A DNA stretch of 64,000 nucleotides from Flavobacterium sp. 83 (GCF_000744835.1 NZ_JQMS01000001.1:1674001-1738000), one strand, 5' to 3'. Counted from the stretch's first letter, positions 17,578 to 26,405 are shown. A program made the numbers and translations. The notes: generated by a model from the letters alone, not told the origin.

Positions 17578-19821
17578 ATGAAAAAAATCACTTTATTATT
17601 CCTTTTTCCAGTAATTTTATTTGCTCAAGAAAAAGCTCCTGTCGTAACTCCTAAGCAATCAGGTAAATATGATACGAACAAGTTTAGTCAAATGTATGAT
17701 TTATTAGCTACACCTAATATGTTTCGTACAGCTTCCGGAGCTCCAGGGCCAGCTTATTATCAGCAGCAGGCTGATTACAAAATAGATGTCGAGCTGGATG
17801 ATAGAAAAGCTAAATTAAGTGGATCAGAAACGGTAACCTATTATAATAATTCACCTGATATTTTAGATTATTTATGGGTGCAATTAGATCAAAATCAAGC
17901 AGCTAAGAATTCACAATCTCCTTTGGCTGAAAGTGAAAAAATAGAACAGGTTTTACCTGCTGAAAAATTTGCAAATGAATATTTGAAACAAGGACTAGAC
18001 CGTGGATTTAATATTGAATATGTAAAAGATTTTAAAGGAAATCCTTTGTCATATACAATCAATCAAACCATGATGCGCATTAATCTGGTTACTCCTCTTA
18101 AACCAGGCGAAAAGTTTATATTTTCTACTAAATGGTGGTACAATATCAATGACTACATTAAAGATGGAGGTCGTTCGGGTTATGAACCATTCGAAAAAGA
18201 AGGGAATAAATTATATGTAATTGCTCAATTTTATCCAAGAATGGCAGTGTATAATGATGTTGAAGGATGGCAGAATATGCAGTTTTGGGGAGGTGGGGAA
18301 TTTGCTTTGCCTTTTGGAAATTTTGATGTAAATATTACTGTTCCTGCAGATCACGTTATGGATGCAACAGGAGAATTAATGAATAGAAGCGAAGTGTTTA
18401 CCCCAGCTCAGATTCAACGTTATGAATTAGCTAAAAAATCATTTGATAAGCCCGTCGTAATTGTAACTCAAGCAGAAGCAGAAGCAGCTGAAAAAGGTTT
18501 TTCTGATAAGAAAAAAACATGGAAATTTAGCGCTAAAAACGTTAGGGATTTTGGTATTGCCACCTCAAGAAAGTTTATTTATGATGCAATGGCAGTACAA
18601 TTGAGTAATAAAGTGGTTATGGCTGAATCAGTGTATCCTAAAGAAGCAAATCCGCTTTGGGGGGAAACTTCTACAAGAACGGTTGCACATACCTTAAAAA
18701 GTTATTCGTCTCATACTTTTGATTATCCTTATCCAAAGGCGGTCTCTGTTTCGGCAGAAGATCAAGGAATGGAATATCCTATGATTTGCTGGAATTTTGG
18801 ACGTCCAGATGCAAATGGAGTGACAAGTGAGCAAACTAAAAACGGAATGATTGGAGTTGTGATTCATGAAGTAGGCCATAACTTTTTTCCAATGATTGTG
18901 AATTCTGATGAGCGTCAATGGACTTGGATGGATGAAGGTTTGAATTCATTTATGGAATTTATGGCTGAACAAGAATTAGGGACAAATTTCCCATCTAGAA
19001 GAGGTCCAGCTAAAAACATTATTCCTTACATGAGCGGAGATCAAAAAATGTTGGAACCTATAATGTCTAACTCAGAGGGTATAATCCAGTTTGGAAATAA
19101 TGCTTATGGAAAACCAGCAACGGGTCTTAATATTTTGAGAGAAACTATTATGGGAAGAGAGTTGTTTGACCATGCGTTTAAAGTATATGCTAACAGATGG
19201 AAATTCAAACACCCAACACCAGAAGATTTCTTTAGAACAATGGAAGATGCTTCGGCAGTAGATTTAGATTGGTTTTTTAGAGGATGGTTTTACTCTACTG
19301 ACTTTGTTGATATTGGTATAAATGAAGTAAAACAATATTATGTTTCTGAAACTCCTACAACTGAGTTGAAAGATGTTAAAGTAAGAAAAGGACGTTTTGG
19401 ATTAGATAAAGGACCATTTGTATATTTAATTTCAGATAAAAGTACAGAGCTGAATCCAGCTTCTAAGAAAGCTTTAAAAATTGATGAAGTAAAATTGCTT
19501 TCAGAATATGTAAGCCAAAACCTTACAGTCGAGGAACGTTCCACTTTGAAAACGCCTAAATACTTTTACGACGTAGAGTTTAATAAACCAGGAGGAATGA
19601 TAATGCCTATTATTGTTGAAATTACTTATGAGGATGACACTAAAGAAAATTTCAAATACCCAGCACAAATCTGGAGAAAAAATAATGACACTGCCAAAAA
19701 AGTATACGCTACTGAAAAAGCAATTAAAAAAATTCAAATTGACCCAAAATTAGAAACTGCTGATATTGACGTAACCAATAACAGTTGGCCAAAACTGGAA
19801 GTAAAATCCAAATTTGATTAA
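17578..19821 (+). CDS. M1-family zinc metallopeptidase, secreted
   Basis: 747 aa with a signal peptide ending ILFAQ. Gluzincin active site: HEVGH at 430-434 and the third ligand Glu453 in WTWMDEGLNSF, giving the HExxH-18-E spacing of M1 aminopeptidases. The N-terminal region (about 50-300) resembles the M1 beta-saddle. The residues after 600 have no assigned domain. By family it is an exo-aminopeptidase, likely periplasmic or outer-membrane associated. Followed by a strong terminator; DUF6702 gene upstream. Confidence 0.92.
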   Translation: MKKITLLFLFPVILFAQEKAPVVTPKQSGKYDTNKFSQMYDLLATPNMFRTASGAPGPAYYQQQADYKIDVELDDRKAKLSGSETVTYYNNSPDILDYLWVQLDQNQAAKNSQSPLAESEKIEQVLPAEKFANEYLKQGLDRGFNIEYVKDFKGNPLSYTINQTMMRINLVTPLKPGEKFIFSTKWWYNINDYIKDGGRSGYEPFEKEGNKLYVIAQFYPRMAVYNDVEGWQNMQFWGGGEFALPFGNFDVNITVPADHVMDATGELMNRSEVFTPAQIQRYELAKKSFDKPVVIVTQAEAEAAEKGFSDKKKTWKFSAKNVRDFGIATSRKFIYDAMAVQLSNKVVMAESVYPKEANPLWGETSTRTVAHTLKSYSSHTFDYPYPKAVSVSAEDQGMEYPMICWNFGRPDANGVTSEQTKNGMIGVVIHEVGHNFFPMIVNSDERQWTWMDEGLNSFMEFMAEQELGTNFPSRRGPAKNIIPYMSGDQKMLEPIMSNSEGIIQFGNNAYGKPATGLNILRETIMGRELFDHAFKVYANRWKFKHPTPEDFFRTMEDASAVDLDWFFRGWFYSTDFVDIGINEVKQYYVSETPTTELKDVKVRKGRFGLDKGPFVYLISDKSTELNPASKKALKIDEVKLLSEYVSQNLTVEERSTLKTPKYFYDVEFNKPGGMIMPIIVEITYEDDTKENFKYPAQIWRKNNDTAKKVYATEKAIKKIQIDPKLETADIDVTNNSWPKLEVKSKFD

Positions 19822-19835
19822 ATAATAAAAACAAT

Positions 19836-19867
19836 AAAAAAAAGACTCCATCGGAGTCTTTTTTTTT
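19836..19867 (+). terminator. Terminator after the M1 peptidase gene
   Basis: GACTCC / GGAGTC core with flanking A and T runs and a 3-base loop; at least 12 bp of pairing, followed by a long T run. Confidence 0.88.
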
Positions 19868-19902
19868 GTGAAAAATTTAAAATACAGCAATTCAAAAAAT
19901 GA

Positions 19903-19910
19903 TATATTTG
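19903..19910 (+). promoter_or_regulatory. TAnnTTTG promoter for tatA-PAP2
   Basis: TATATTTG, 22 bases before the ATG of the Tat subunit gene. Confidence 0.65.
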
Positions 19911-19932
19911 TAACCAAGAAAAATCTAAAATT

Positions 19933-20334
19933 ATGTTTGGTATAGGGGGAGGCGAATTAATTTTTATAATGTTCATAGTACTGATGCTTTTTGGTTCGGA
20001 TAAAGTGCCTGAAATAGCGCGTACTATGGGAAAAGCAATGGCTCAGATAAAAAATGCTACCAATGATATAAAAAGCGAAATTCAAAAAGGAGCAGAGTCG
20101 AATGGTTTTGATACAAAAACATTGACAGATATAAGAGGAAGTATTTCATCCGAAATTAATAAAGCTAAGGAGAATCTATTAGGCGATACTAGCTCGTTGA
20201 CGGATATGACTGAAAATATAACCTCAGAAATTAATAAAGCCAAAGACAATCTTTTAAGTGAGACCACAACACATGTTGAAAAAGTAAAAGAAGGATTGGA
20301 CGACCTGACAGGTCCTATAAAACGCCAAATGTAA
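19933..20334 (+). CDS. tatA: Sec-independent (Tat) translocase subunit, TatA/TatB-like
   Basis: 133 aa. Membrane segment at 6-21 followed by the FGSDKVPEIARTMGKA amphipathic helix characteristic of TatA/TatB; by family it forms part of the twin-arginine export channel at the inner membrane. The C-terminal tail is longer than in a minimal TatA and contains a 25-residue repeat: I-S/T-SEINKAK-E/D-NLL at 71-83 and 96-108. TatA versus TatB cannot be settled by sequence alone. Its stop overlaps the next start (TAATG). Confidence 0.85.
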   Translation: MFGIGGGELIFIMFIVLMLFGSDKVPEIARTMGKAMAQIKNATNDIKSEIQKGAESNGFDTKTLTDIRGSISSEINKAKENLLGDTSSLTDMTENITSEINKAKDNLLSETTTHVEKVKEGLDDLTGPIKRQM

Positions 20335-20897
20335 TGTTGGAAAAAATCCTGACTCTTGATACTGAGTTATTTATTTATTTGAACAGTCTCGGTTCCGAAA
20401 CCTATGATGGATTATGGCTTTTTATAACCAAACAAATCAATTGGATTCCGTTATTTTTACTGCTAGGATACTTAATATTTAAGAAATTAGGAACAAAACA
20501 AACGCTGTATTTGTTGCTGTTTGTTGCAATTTTGTTAATAATCACAGACCAAACTACCAATTTATTCAAAAATGGATTTCAACGGTTAAGACCTTGTAAT
20601 AATCCCGGTATCAATACGTTTATTCGCGTAGTAAAAAAGAGCAATTCTTTTAGTTTCTTTTCAGGGCATGCAGCTAATACTATGGCGGTAGCGACTTTTA
20701 TTTACTTTAATTTCAAAGGTCAAATCAAATATCTTGGGTTCTTATTTTTATGGCCGTTAATATTTGCCTACAGTCGCATTTATTTGGGGTTGCATTATCC
20801 AGTAGACATTCTTACCGGCTATTTATGCGGGTTTGTTTTTGGATTCCTTATGTTTAAAATATACAAAGTAGTACAACGAAAATATTTTCCTCAATAA
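20334..20897 (+). CDS. PAP2-family membrane phosphatase
   Basis: 187 aa with about five membrane helices. The three-part PAP2 active site is present: KNGFQRLRP, FFSGHAAN (with Phe before SGH in place of the usual Pro) and SRIYLGLHYPVDILTG. Members hydrolyse lipid phosphates such as undecaprenyl diphosphate or phosphatidate; the substrate here is undetermined. The start codon shares one base with the tatA stop, so the two are translationally coupled. Confidence 0.92.
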   Translation: MLEKILTLDTELFIYLNSLGSETYDGLWLFITKQINWIPLFLLLGYLIFKKLGTKQTLYLLLFVAILLIITDQTTNLFKNGFQRLRPCNNPGINTFIRVVKKSNSFSFFSGHAANTMAVATFIYFNFKGQIKYLGFLFLWPLIFAYSRIYLGLHYPVDILTGYLCGFVFGFLMFKIYKVVQRKYFPQ

Positions 20898-20915
20898 AAA
20901 TTTGAGTTAGGTTTT

Positions 20916-20998
20916 GGAGCCATTTCCTGCTTTTCAATTCAATCTTTTTAACCGCTGAAAAAGCGGTAAAAAGGATTTTCGTTGCAATCAGGGCTAGG
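20916..20998. repeat. Palindromic intergenic element, copy A
   Basis: Imperfect palindrome between the convergent PAP2 and O-methyltransferase genes. The core TTTTTAACCGCT (20945-20956) pairs with AGCGGTAAAAA (20962-20972) around GAAAA, with one bulged A. The outer parts read GGAGCCATTTCCTGC at the left and GCAATCAGGGCTAGG at the right, which pair partly (CCTG with CAGG). The layout matches copy B at 60348-60491. Confidence 0.6.
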
Positions 20999-21075
20999 AT
21001 ATTTCTTTCCAAAAAGTCCATTTTGTCAAATTAGAAATAATGACAACCCGGAATTCCTCGACGAATAGCTTAATC

Positions 21076-21717
21076 CTAAAGAACCCGACTCACCGTCAAT
21101 CCATCGCGAATAGGTAATAGAACCGTTTCTACTCGAGGATCATTTGCCAGTAATTTATTGTATTCCAGTAAAATTTTTGTGCTTAAATCTTTAGGGTTCA
21201 AAGGTTCAAGAACTTTGCCACTCCACAATACATTATCAGATAAGATAATTCCGCCCTTATTCATTTTTGGAACAATCAATTCAAAATAGTTGAGGTAATT
21301 GTCTTTGTCCGCATCAATAAAAACCAAATCAAATTTCACCTCAAGATTCGGAATGATTTCAGTAGCATCTCCTAAATGTTGAATAATTTGCTTTCCCCAG
21401 GGAGATTTGTCAAAATGCTTGCGCTGAAAATCTACTAGTTCTTCCTTGATGTCAATCGTATGTAATACGCCATTTTCCTGTATCCCCTCACATAGGCACA
21501 ATGCCGAATAACCAGTATAAGTGCCAATTTCAAGAATAGTCACAGGACGAATCAATTTGGCTAACATACTCAAAACACGTCCTTGAAAATGACCACTCAA
21601 CATTCTTGGTAATAAGATTTTTTGGTAGGTTTCTTTATTCAACGCAGCCAGTAAAGCCGGCTCTTTTTCAGAATGTTGTTCGATATAATCTTCTAATTCT
21701 TGGGAAATGAAATGCAT
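21076..21717 (-). CDS. O-methyltransferase (class I SAM-dependent)
   Basis: About 213 aa from the ATG at 21715-21717; an upstream in-frame TTG is less likely because it lies only a few bases from the promoter. SAM site ILEIGTYTGYSALCLCEG, then DLVFIDADKDNY and the C-terminal LPIRDGLTVSRVL, all typical of the CCoAOMT-like O-methyltransferase family. Substrate unknown in bacteria of this group. Divergent from rlmN, with the two promoters only about 37 bases apart. Confidence 0.9.
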   Translation of the reverse strand: MHFISQELEDYIEQHSEKEPALLAALNKETYQKILLPRMLSGHFQGRVLSMLAKLIRPVTILEIGTYTGYSALCLCEGIQENGVLHTIDIKEELVDFQRKHFDKSPWGKQIIQHLGDATEIIPNLEVKFDLVFIDADKDNYLNYFELIVPKMNKGGIILSDNVLWSGKVLEPLNPKDLSTKILLEYNKLLANDPRVETVLLPIRDGLTVSRVL

Positions 21718-21742
21718 TTTTGATTTTTTTTTCAATAGAACG

Positions 21743-21750
21743 CAAAGTTA
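21743..21750 (-). promoter_or_regulatory. TAnnTTTG promoter for the O-methyltransferase gene
   Basis: TAACTTTG on the minus strand, 25 bases before the ATG. The upstream DNA (21750-21782) repeats ATCAA/CAAAT units. Confidence 0.65.
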
Positions 21751-21786
21751 TCAAATTATCAAATCAACAAATCAACAAATTGTCAT

Positions 21787-21794
21787 TAAATTTG
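21787..21794 (+). promoter_or_regulatory. TAnnTTTG promoter for rlmN, almost touching the start codon
   Basis: TAAATTTG ends 4 bases before the ATG at 21799. If it is the -7 element, transcription would start at or within a few bases of the start codon. Confidence 0.55.
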
Positions 21795-21798
21795 CACC

Positions 21799-22842
21799 AT
21801 GGAAATCGAGAAAAAAGACATACGATCCTTATCAAAAGAACAATTGCGAGACTTTTTTGTTGCTAATGGTGACAAAGCATTTCGTGGCAATCAAGTTTAC
21901 GAATGGTTATGGAGCAAAGGCGCACACAGTTTTGAGGATATGACCAATGTTTCTAAAGGAACTAGAACCATGCTCGAAGCTAACTTTGTGATCAATCATA
22001 TCAAAGTAGATACCATGCAACGCAGTGAAGATGGAACCGTCAAAAATGCTGTTCGTTTGCACGATGGTTTGGTGGTAGAGTCTGTTTTGATTCCTACAAA
22101 TACTAGAACGACAGCCTGTGTTTCCAGTCAAGTAGGTTGTAGTTTAGATTGTAATTTTTGCGCTACAGCACGATTAAAAAGAATGCGAAATCTGGAACCG
22201 GCCGAAATCTACGATCAGGTAATTGCTATCGATAAAGAAAGTCGTTTGTATTACAATCATCCGCTGTCGAACATTGTTTTTATGGGAATGGGTGAACCAC
22301 TTATGAATTACAACAATGTGTTGAAAGCAATAGAAATGATAACTTCTCCGGAAGGTTTGGGAATGTCTCCCAAACGAATTATGGTTTCGACTTCGGGAGT
22401 TCCTAAAATGATTAAGAAATTAGCGGATGATGAGGTGAAATTCAAATTAGCGGTTTCCTTACACTCAGCAATTGATGAAATTCGTTCTCGAATTATGCCG
22501 TTTAGTGAAAATTTTCCCTTGGCAGATTTACGCGAATCATTAGAATATTGGTATCGAAAAACCAAAAGTAAAATCTCCTACGAATATGTCGTTTGGAAAG
22601 ATATTAACGACAATAAAGCTTCTATAGATGCCTTAGTGAAGTTTTGTAAATATGTACCATGTAAAGTCAATTTGATTGAATACAACCCAATTGATGATGG
22701 AGAATTCCAGCAAGCTTCCGAAGAATCAATTAATGCCTATATCAAAGCACTTGAGGCGGCAGGAATTGTTGTAAAAGTACGACGAAGCCGTGGGAAAGAT
22801 ATTGATGCCGCTTGTGGGCAACTGGCAAATAAAGAAGCATAA
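21799..22842 (+). CDS. rlmN: 23S rRNA (adenine(2503)-C(2))-methyltransferase
   Basis: Radical-SAM enzyme that methylates A2503 of 23S rRNA and, in studied members, A37 of some tRNAs. 347 aa, the usual length. The 4Fe-4S cysteines are Cys114, Cys118 and Cys121 (CSLDCNFCATARLKRMRN). The conserved GMGEPLMNY segment and the C-terminal catalytic cysteine Cys339 (DIDAACGQL) are present. The start is set by the ATG directly after a promoter-like TAAATTTG, leaving almost no leader. Confidence 0.96.
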   Translation: MEIEKKDIRSLSKEQLRDFFVANGDKAFRGNQVYEWLWSKGAHSFEDMTNVSKGTRTMLEANFVINHIKVDTMQRSEDGTVKNAVRLHDGLVVESVLIPTNTRTTACVSSQVGCSLDCNFCATARLKRMRNLEPAEIYDQVIAIDKESRLYYNHPLSNIVFMGMGEPLMNYNNVLKAIEMITSPEGLGMSPKRIMVSTSGVPKMIKKLADDEVKFKLAVSLHSAIDEIRSRIMPFSENFPLADLRESLEYWYRKTKSKISYEYVVWKDINDNKASIDALVKFCKYVPCKVNLIEYNPIDDGEFQQASEESINAYIKALEAAGIVVKVRRSRGKDIDAACGQLANKEA

Positions 22843-22906
22843 ATATTTTATTTTCTAAAAATGCTCAAAAGAATGTAAGCATTTGTAAGATTGCAGGCTA
22901 AAATTG

Positions 22907-22914
22907 TATCTTTG
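22907..22914 (+). promoter_or_regulatory. TAnnTTTG promoter for the polyprenyl synthase gene
   Basis: TATCTTTG, 8 bases before the ATG at 22923, with TTG at 22883-22885 upstream. The leader would be very short. Confidence 0.6.
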
Positions 22915-22922
22915 AAATCTAA

Positions 22923-23900
22923 ATGAATATTACTTCACAAATAAAACAGCCTATCTTCAACGAAATGGAACTTTTTGAAAAAAAGTTCTACGAATCGATG
23001 ACTTCAAAAGTGGCTTTGTTGAATAGAATCACGTATTATATCGTTAATAGAAAAGGAAAACAAATGCGTCCCATGTTTGTTTTTCTGACAGCCAAAATGG
23101 TTTCTGGAGGAATTGTAAACGAAAGAACGTATCGTGGTGCCTGCGTCATCGAACTGATTCATACTGCTACATTAGTTCATGATGATGTTGTGGATGACAG
23201 CAATCGAAGAAGAGGTTTTTTCTCGATCAATGCACTTTGGAAAAATAAAATTGCCGTATTGGTCGGAGATTATTTGTTGTCCAAAGGATTGTTACTTTCT
23301 ATAGACAATGGAGATTTTGACTTACTCCGCATTATTTCTGTCGCTGTACGCGAAATGAGTGAAGGCGAGTTACTACAAATAGAAAAAGCCCGAAGACTTG
23401 ATATCACAGAAGAAGTATACTACGAAATCATTCGGAAAAAGACAGCAACTCTTATTGCTGCCTGCTGTGCGCTAGGTGCAAAATCTGTTATTGAAGATGA
23501 AGTTCAGGTAGAGAACATGCGTAAATTTGGAGAACTTATTGGAATGGCTTTTCAAATAAAAGATGATTTATTCGATTATACGGATGAAGCCATTGGAAAA
23601 CCAACAGGGATTGACATCAAAGAACAAAAGATGACTTTGCCACTTATTCATGTTTTGAATACATGTACTTCCAAAGAAAAAAGCTGGTTGATTAATTCAA
23701 TTAAAAACCATAATAAAGATAAAAAACGTGTGAAAGAGGTTATTGCTTTTGTAAAAGACAATAATGGTTTGCTTTATGCGGAAGAAAAAATGGTGGAATT
23801 CCAGCAAGAGGCACTTTTGCTTTTAGATAATTATCCTAATTCAGAGTTTAAAGATGCGCTTATTTTGATGGTGAATTACGTGATTGAAAGAAAAAAATAA
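22923..23900 (+). CDS. Polyprenyl diphosphate synthase (trans, long chain)
   Basis: 325 aa. Both Asp-rich motifs of trans-prenyltransferases are present: HDDVVDDSNRRRG (86-98) and IKDDLFDYTDE. The KGKQMRP segment near residue 43 fits the IPP-binding site. The likely product is a C35-C40 chain for the menaquinone side chain, as in octaprenyl/heptaprenyl synthases, but chain length is inferred. Monocistronic by its own promoter. Confidence 0.93.
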   Translation: MNITSQIKQPIFNEMELFEKKFYESMTSKVALLNRITYYIVNRKGKQMRPMFVFLTAKMVSGGIVNERTYRGACVIELIHTATLVHDDVVDDSNRRRGFFSINALWKNKIAVLVGDYLLSKGLLLSIDNGDFDLLRIISVAVREMSEGELLQIEKARRLDITEEVYYEIIRKKTATLIAACCALGAKSVIEDEVQVENMRKFGELIGMAFQIKDDLFDYTDEAIGKPTGIDIKEQKMTLPLIHVLNTCTSKEKSWLINSIKNHNKDKKRVKEVIAFVKDNNGLLYAEEKMVEFQQEALLLLDNYPNSEFKDALILMVNYVIERKK

Positions 23901-23993
23901 TTTTTTCTTAAAAAATTTTCTTTCATCAACCATTGATTTTACTTCTTTGTTTGCTTTTTCGAACTATAAAAAAACTTTTTTTTAAATTGCAAT

Positions 23994-24020
23994 GCAACCT
24001 TTTTGCGTTGTCAATCGTCT
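23994..24020 (+). promoter_or_regulatory. ECF-type promoter candidate (GCAACC-N16-CGTCT)
   Basis: GCAACC at 23994-23999 and CGTCT at 24016-24020 are spaced by 16 bases, the form of a -35/-10 pair read by ECF sigma factors (AAC at -35, CGT at -10). It lies 28 bases before the start of the ECF sigma gene, and no TAnnTTTG is seen here. Autoregulation is therefore likely but inferred. Confidence 0.55.
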
Positions 24021-24048
24021 ATGCTAATAGAAACACTTTATAAATATT

Positions 24049-24609
24049 TTGAAAGTAATCAACTTACATCAGGAGGAAAATGAATTGATCCAGTTAGCTG
24101 TCGAAAGTAATCGGCAGGCGCAACAGAAGATTTATACCCAGTTTTCTCCAAAAATGTTAAGCGTTTGCCGCCAATACATAAAAGACATTCATCAGGCCGA
24201 AGATATCATGATTACTGCTTTTATGAAAGTGTTTACCAACTTGAAAAATTTTCAACACAAAGGAAGTTTTGAAGGTTGGATTAGAAGAATTATGGTGAAC
24301 GAATGTATTTCTTTTATCAGGGTTCAAAAAAAGGTGAAATATATTGAAGATGAAGATTATTTTGAAGAAAGCTTCAATAACATAGAAAGCCAATTTTCAA
24401 TTGATGACATTCAGTCTTTGATAGACAGCTTACCGGATGGTTATAAAATGGTTTTCAATTTATATGCTATCGAAGGATTCAAACATCAAGAAATCGCCAA
24501 TATGTTGGGGATTAATGAAGGGACATCTAAATCGCAATTGTCACATGCCAGAAAAATGTTGCAAGGGCAGATTAATACCTTAAAAAATTACGATAATGGA
24601 ACCGAATAA
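24049..24609 (+). CDS. ECF-subfamily RNA polymerase sigma factor
   Basis: 186 aa from a TTG start (24049-24051). Sigma-70 region 2 spans about 30-95 (HQAEDIMITAFMKVFTNLKN and FEGWIRRIMVNE), and region 4 about 130-180 (EGFKHQEIANMLGINEGTSK). By family it redirects RNA polymerase to envelope or stress promoters. The following gene overlaps its last 14 bases and encodes a single-pass membrane protein, the usual place of an anti-sigma factor. Confidence 0.92.
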   Translation: MKVINLHQEENELIQLAVESNRQAQQKIYTQFSPKMLSVCRQYIKDIHQAEDIMITAFMKVFTNLKNFQHKGSFEGWIRRIMVNECISFIRVQKKVKYIEDEDYFEESFNNIESQFSIDDIQSLIDSLPDGYKMVFNLYAIEGFKHQEIANMLGINEGTSKSQLSHARKMLQGQINTLKNYDNGTE

Positions 24610-25315
24610 ATTAGAAACGCAGTTCAAGGAGCAATTGAATTCTCGCGAAATCAAACCATCAGAAATGGCTTGGGACAAACTAGACGCAATGCTTACGGTT
24701 GCTGACCCGAGCAATAGCGAACAGGCGAAGCAAAAGCCAAAGAAAAAGTTTCCTTGGATTTATATTGCGGCAAGTGTATTAGGTTTTTTATTGATAGGAA
24801 CAGTTTATTTTAATCAAAATGACAATCCAATTAAAAACCAGAAAAATGAGATTGTGAATCAAGATGCGGTTACTCCTAAAAGCACTGTAACTACTGCTAT
24901 TGTTGTCAATCCGAAAATAGAAGAAGAAAAAAGTGTAGTTATTAATGTTGTCCAAAAAACAACTTCAAAAATAAATAAAACTACTCAGTTAAAAGAAGAA
25001 TCATTAATCATTAAAAACAATTCAAATCAAAATCATGTAGCAGAAGTTTCAATCAGTAATCAAAAAACAGAACTACAATCAATCAAACAACAAACGAAAA
25101 CTGTCCCAGTTGACGAACTGTTAGCAGTTGCCGGAAATCCTTCTATAAAGGAAAAACAATTAAATCAAAAACCAGTTGTGCACGTAAATGCAAGTAATTT
25201 ACTCTCTCAAGTGGATGGAGAATTAGAGCTTTCCTTTCGAGAAAAAATAATCAATAAGGTAAGTAAGAATTACCAAACTGTGAAAGTAGCTTTAGCCAAT
25301 CGCAACTTAGAATAA
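24596..25315 (+). CDS. Single-pass membrane protein, candidate anti-sigma factor
   Basis: 239 aa. Cytoplasmic N-terminus of about 52 residues (REIKPSEMAWDKLDAML), one membrane segment at 53-72, then a long low-complexity Lys/Gln/Asn-rich periplasmic part. This layout and the 14-base overlap with the ECF sigma gene fit an anti-sigma factor; no zinc-binding HxxxCxxC motif was seen, so it is not a ZAS-type protein. Function is inferred from context only. Confidence 0.65.
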   Translation: MEPNKLETQFKEQLNSREIKPSEMAWDKLDAMLTVADPSNSEQAKQKPKKKFPWIYIAASVLGFLLIGTVYFNQNDNPIKNQKNEIVNQDAVTPKSTVTTAIVVNPKIEEEKSVVINVVQKTTSKINKTTQLKEESLIIKNNSNQNHVAEVSISNQKTELQSIKQQTKTVPVDELLAVAGNPSIKEKQLNQKPVVHVNASNLLSQVDGELELSFREKIINKVSKNYQTVKVALANRNLE

Positions 25316-25347
25316 AAATCATCAATCATCATTAAAATCAAAACACT

Positions 25348-26388
25348 ATGAGAAATTTTACCATTTACTTAGCACTATTATTATGTCTTTTAGCCAGTAA
25401 AATGCTTGGACAGGAAACATTTGAAAAACGGGCAAAAAATATCGCTTCAAAAATTGAAACTATTACAAAAGAAGAAAAAGCCGCCTTGAAAATTGAAGTT
25501 GAGGCCGTTAACAATCAATTAATTAATGGCACGATCTCCAGAGAAGCAGCTGAAAATAAAAAGAAAGCATTGGCAGAAGCCAGAGCAATCAATATAGAGT
25601 CGAGAGTAGCTCAGGAACAGGAAAATTTAAAAAATTTAGTTCAGGAAAAAGTGGACGGAAAAATTAAAGAGCAAGATTCTATAAGAAGATACAGTTTTAG
25701 TTTTCATAAAAACAGGGATAAACACAATGATAAGGATAGTATTCAAAGTGAAAAGAGAACAACTTCTCAATTTGTACTTGCAGCAGGTTTAAATAATTTA
25801 ATTACGGATGGCAAGTTGGAGGATTCTGATTATAGGTTTCTAGGCTCTCATTTTTATGAATTGGGTATAACCTATAATAGCAGAATTTTAAAAAATGATA
25901 ATCTTTTGCACGCAAAATATGGTTTGTCAATAATGTATAATAATTTGCGTCCTACGGAAAACCGAAGTTTTGTAATCAATGGAAATCAAACTAATTTAAT
26001 TGTCAATGCTATCGATTTGAATGACTCCCGTTTTAGAAATGTATATTTAGTGGCGCCAGTTCACTTAGAATTTGATTTTTCAGGAAAAAAAATGAAAGAG
26101 GGGAAATCTTTTTTCAAAACGCACCAAAGTTTTCGTCTTGGAGTAGGTGGTTATGCAGGAATTAACTTAAAATCAAAACAAATTACCAAGTACGACGATA
26201 CCGATCTAAAAGCTACAGAAAAAGTCAGAGGGGATTTTAATACTACTAATTTTATTTATGGTTTGAGTACTTATATTGGCTATAAAGAAACAAGTTTGTA
26301 CTTAAAATATGATTTGAATCCCTTGTTTAAAGATAATGTAGTAAAGCAAAACAACGTTTCTTTAGGATTGCGTTTTGATTTCAATTAG
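25348..26388 (+). CDS. Outer membrane beta-barrel-type protein with helical N-terminal region
   Basis: 346 aa. Signal peptide about 1-21 (ends MLGQ). Residues 22-120 are strongly helical and Glu/Lys/Ala-rich (coiled-coil-like). The part after about 140 has alternating aromatic strands and ends in LGLRFDFN, as in a porin-family barrel. It lies 32 bases after the candidate anti-sigma gene and may be the effector or target gene of that sigma module. No family name can be assigned with certainty. Confidence 0.7.
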   Translation: MRNFTIYLALLLCLLASKMLGQETFEKRAKNIASKIETITKEEKAALKIEVEAVNNQLINGTISREAAENKKKALAEARAINIESRVAQEQENLKNLVQEKVDGKIKEQDSIRRYSFSFHKNRDKHNDKDSIQSEKRTTSQFVLAAGLNNLITDGKLEDSDYRFLGSHFYELGITYNSRILKNDNLLHAKYGLSIMYNNLRPTENRSFVINGNQTNLIVNAIDLNDSRFRNVYLVAPVHLEFDFSGKKMKEGKSFFKTHQSFRLGVGGYAGINLKSKQITKYDDTDLKATEKVRGDFNTTNFIYGLSTYIGYKETSLYLKYDLNPLFKDNVVKQNNVSLGLRFDFN

Positions 26389-26405
26389 ATAGGCTGTAGC
26401 TAAAT

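Noticed and set aside
21750..21785. Repeats ATCAA/CAAAT as a possible operator array
   Set aside because: The units are irregular and AT-rich, within a divergent promoter gap; no consistent spacing supports a binding array.
21707..21943. Frame across the O-methyltransferase-rlmN gap
   Set aside because: It overlaps the rlmN start in another frame and contains both promoters; no family features.
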